Shown here piece by piece: positions 12,354 to 15,635 of a stretch of 15,635 nucleotides of DNA. How positions within the stretch are numbered: position 1 is the stretch's first letter; each line of letters starts with the position of its first letter. The notes beneath the pieces are model-generated. The model was not told the DNA's origin and made no database searches. It saw only the letters and a program-made list of their open reading frames with translations. Origin of the DNA: an uncultured Solirubrobacteraceae bacterium (lineage in GTDB: Bacteria > Actinomycetota > Thermoleophilia > Solirubrobacterales > Solirubrobacteraceae); assembly GCA_955652345.1 (NCBI GenBank), contig CATPBV010000017.1, positions 1-15,635 on the forward strand. Direction: 5' to 3'. The position numbers were made by a program, and so were the translations under genes.

Positions 12354-13498
12354 ATAAGGCCACAGCCTACGTCCTGCTCGAGGACGGGACTCGCTTCGAC
12401 GGTCTGGCTTGCGGCGCTGACGGCCACGCGGTCGGCGAGGTCGTGTTCACCACTTCGATGACCGGCTATCAGGAGGCGATGACGGACCCGAGCTACGCCG
12501 GTCAGCTGATCGTGTTCACGTACCCGATGATCGGCAACTATGGCGTCCGCGACGACGCGATGGAATCAGACCGCGCCCACGCCCGGGCCGCGATCATGCG
12601 CGCTGCCGTCGACCGGAGCGATGCCCCGGGATCGCAGCAGGGCTGGCTCGAGTGGCTGCGCGGCCAATCGACCCCGGCGATCACCGACCTCGACACACGC
12701 GCGCTGGTGCGCCACATCCGAGACCGGGGAGCGATGCGGGGAGGAGTTTTCCCGGCGCGGATTGCAGAGCCACAGGCGCAGGAGCTGATCGCCGCCGAGC
12801 CACAGATGACCGGGCGGGACCTCGCCCGCGAGGTGACGCCGTCAAGGCTGGTCGTGCTGGAGGGCGACGGGGGTCCACGAATCGCGATGATCGATACCGG
12901 TGTCAAGCTCTCGATCGTCCACAACCTGCTGGCGCGGGGGGTTACCGTCGAGCTCCATCCGTGCACGGCGAGCGTGGCCGAGCTGACTCGAGGCGATCCC
13001 GACGCAATCTTTCTCGCGAACGGCCCTGGAGATCCCGCAGCGCTCGACTACATCGTCGAGACCGTCGGGCAGCTCGTCGGGAAGCTCCCTGTGTACGGGA
13101 TCTGCCTGGGTCACCAGTTGCTCTGCCGCGCGATTGGCTTGGACACCTACAAGCTGCCGTTCGGCCACCACGGCGCAAACCATCCGGTCAAGGACTTGAC
13201 GACCGGACGGACGGAGATCACCAGCCAGAACCATGGCTTTGCGGTGCTCGGCCCGGGCGGCGCGCGGACGATCGACGAGGACGTCCCCGTGCGCTGGGAG
13301 ACCCGCTTTGGCGCGGCCGAGCTGACCCACATAAACCTCTACGACCGCACGGTCGAAGGCCTGGTGCTCAGAGACGTCCAAGGCGCCACCGTCCAGTACC
13401 ACCCCGAGGCCGGCCCGGGCCCGCACGACGCGCTGTACCTGTTCGACCGGTTCGTGCGGGAGATAGGGGATAGGCAAGCCCAGAAGGTGCTCGCCTAA
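12350..13498 (+). CDS. carA: Carbamoyl-phosphate synthase small subunit (glutaminase)
   Basis: A 382-aa class I glutamine amidotransferase subunit that releases ammonia from glutamine and channels it to CarB. The N-terminal CPSase domain starts ATAYVLLEDGTRFDG and carries TTSMTGYQEAMTDPSYAGQ (34-52). The glutaminase domain has the nucleophile Cys252 in GICLGHQ, with His351 and Glu353 in YHPEAGPGPHD. QNHGFAV (293-299) is the usual CarA-specific segment. The start is GTG 12350, which overlaps the pyrC stop as GTGA; the frame opens upstream within pyrC without homology. CarB begins 7 bp downstream. Length and motifs are standard. Confidence 0.96.
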   Translation: MNKATAYVLLEDGTRFDGLACGADGHAVGEVVFTTSMTGYQEAMTDPSYAGQLIVFTYPMIGNYGVRDDAMESDRAHARAAIMRAAVDRSDAPGSQQGWLEWLRGQSTPAITDLDTRALVRHIRDRGAMRGGVFPARIAEPQAQELIAAEPQMTGRDLAREVTPSRLVVLEGDGGPRIAMIDTGVKLSIVHNLLARGVTVELHPCTASVAELTRGDPDAIFLANGPGDPAALDYIVETVGQLVGKLPVYGICLGHQLLCRAIGLDTYKLPFGHHGANHPVKDLTTGRTEITSQNHGFAVLGPGGARTIDEDVPVRWETRFGAAELTHINLYDRTVEGLVLRDVQGATVQYHPEAGPGPHDALYLFDRFVREIGDRQAQKVLA

Positions 13499-13505
13499 GC
13501 AGCCC

Positions 13506-15635
<2,130 letters not shown>

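Overview
The window is high-GC, densely packed bacterial chromosome. Gene order (pyrR-pyrB-pyrC-carA-carB), frequent GTG/TTG starts, stop/start overlaps at almost every junction and a type A RNase P RNA suggest an actinobacterium. A deep-branching lineage such as Thermoleophilia would fit, but the sequence alone does not prove it. I see no mobile element, CRISPR array, tRNA or rRNA.

Layout. (1) Positions 1-234: the 3' part of RNase P RNA (rnpB) and its intrinsic terminator. (2) 289-2760 (+): a secreted penicillin-acylase-family Ntn hydrolase with a TTG start. (3) 2790-7668 (-): six genes, each overlapping the next by 1-4 bases. In transcription order they are a SucC-like and a SucD-like acyl-CoA ligase subunit, a small FixX-like ferredoxin, a PaaG-like crotonase, a diamine-acetyltransferase-like GNAT, and a two-domain ChrA transporter. 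(4) 7669-7748: an 80-bp divergent intergenic gap. (5) 7749-9277 (+): RNase Z, then a RimJ/RimL-type GNAT overlapping it. (6) 9278-9476: a leader containing a PyrR RNA-binding hairpin next to the ribosome binding site. (7) 9477-15635 (+): the de novo pyrimidine operon pyrR, pyrB, pyrC, carA, carB. CarB runs off the window end.

How the genes work together. CarA/CarB, PyrB and PyrC supply the first three steps of UMP synthesis. PyrR senses uridine nucleotides and probably represses translation by binding its hairpin in the leader. The minus-strand cluster looks like one transcription unit built around acyl-CoA chemistry: a ligase to activate an acid, a crotonase to rearrange or hydrate it, and a ferredoxin to move electrons. 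Its substrate is unknown, and the SucC-like subunit lacks residues that bind succinate in E. coli.

Most notable observations: a possible three-way-junction RNA that would pair away the pyrR Shine-Dalgarno; a CarB missing about 43 residues of its oligomerisation domain; an RNase P RNA lacking helix P18; the ligase/ferredoxin/crotonase cluster; and a six-codon mini-ORF bridging pyrR and pyrB. Comparisons with E. coli proteins and RNAs were made from memory, without alignment software.
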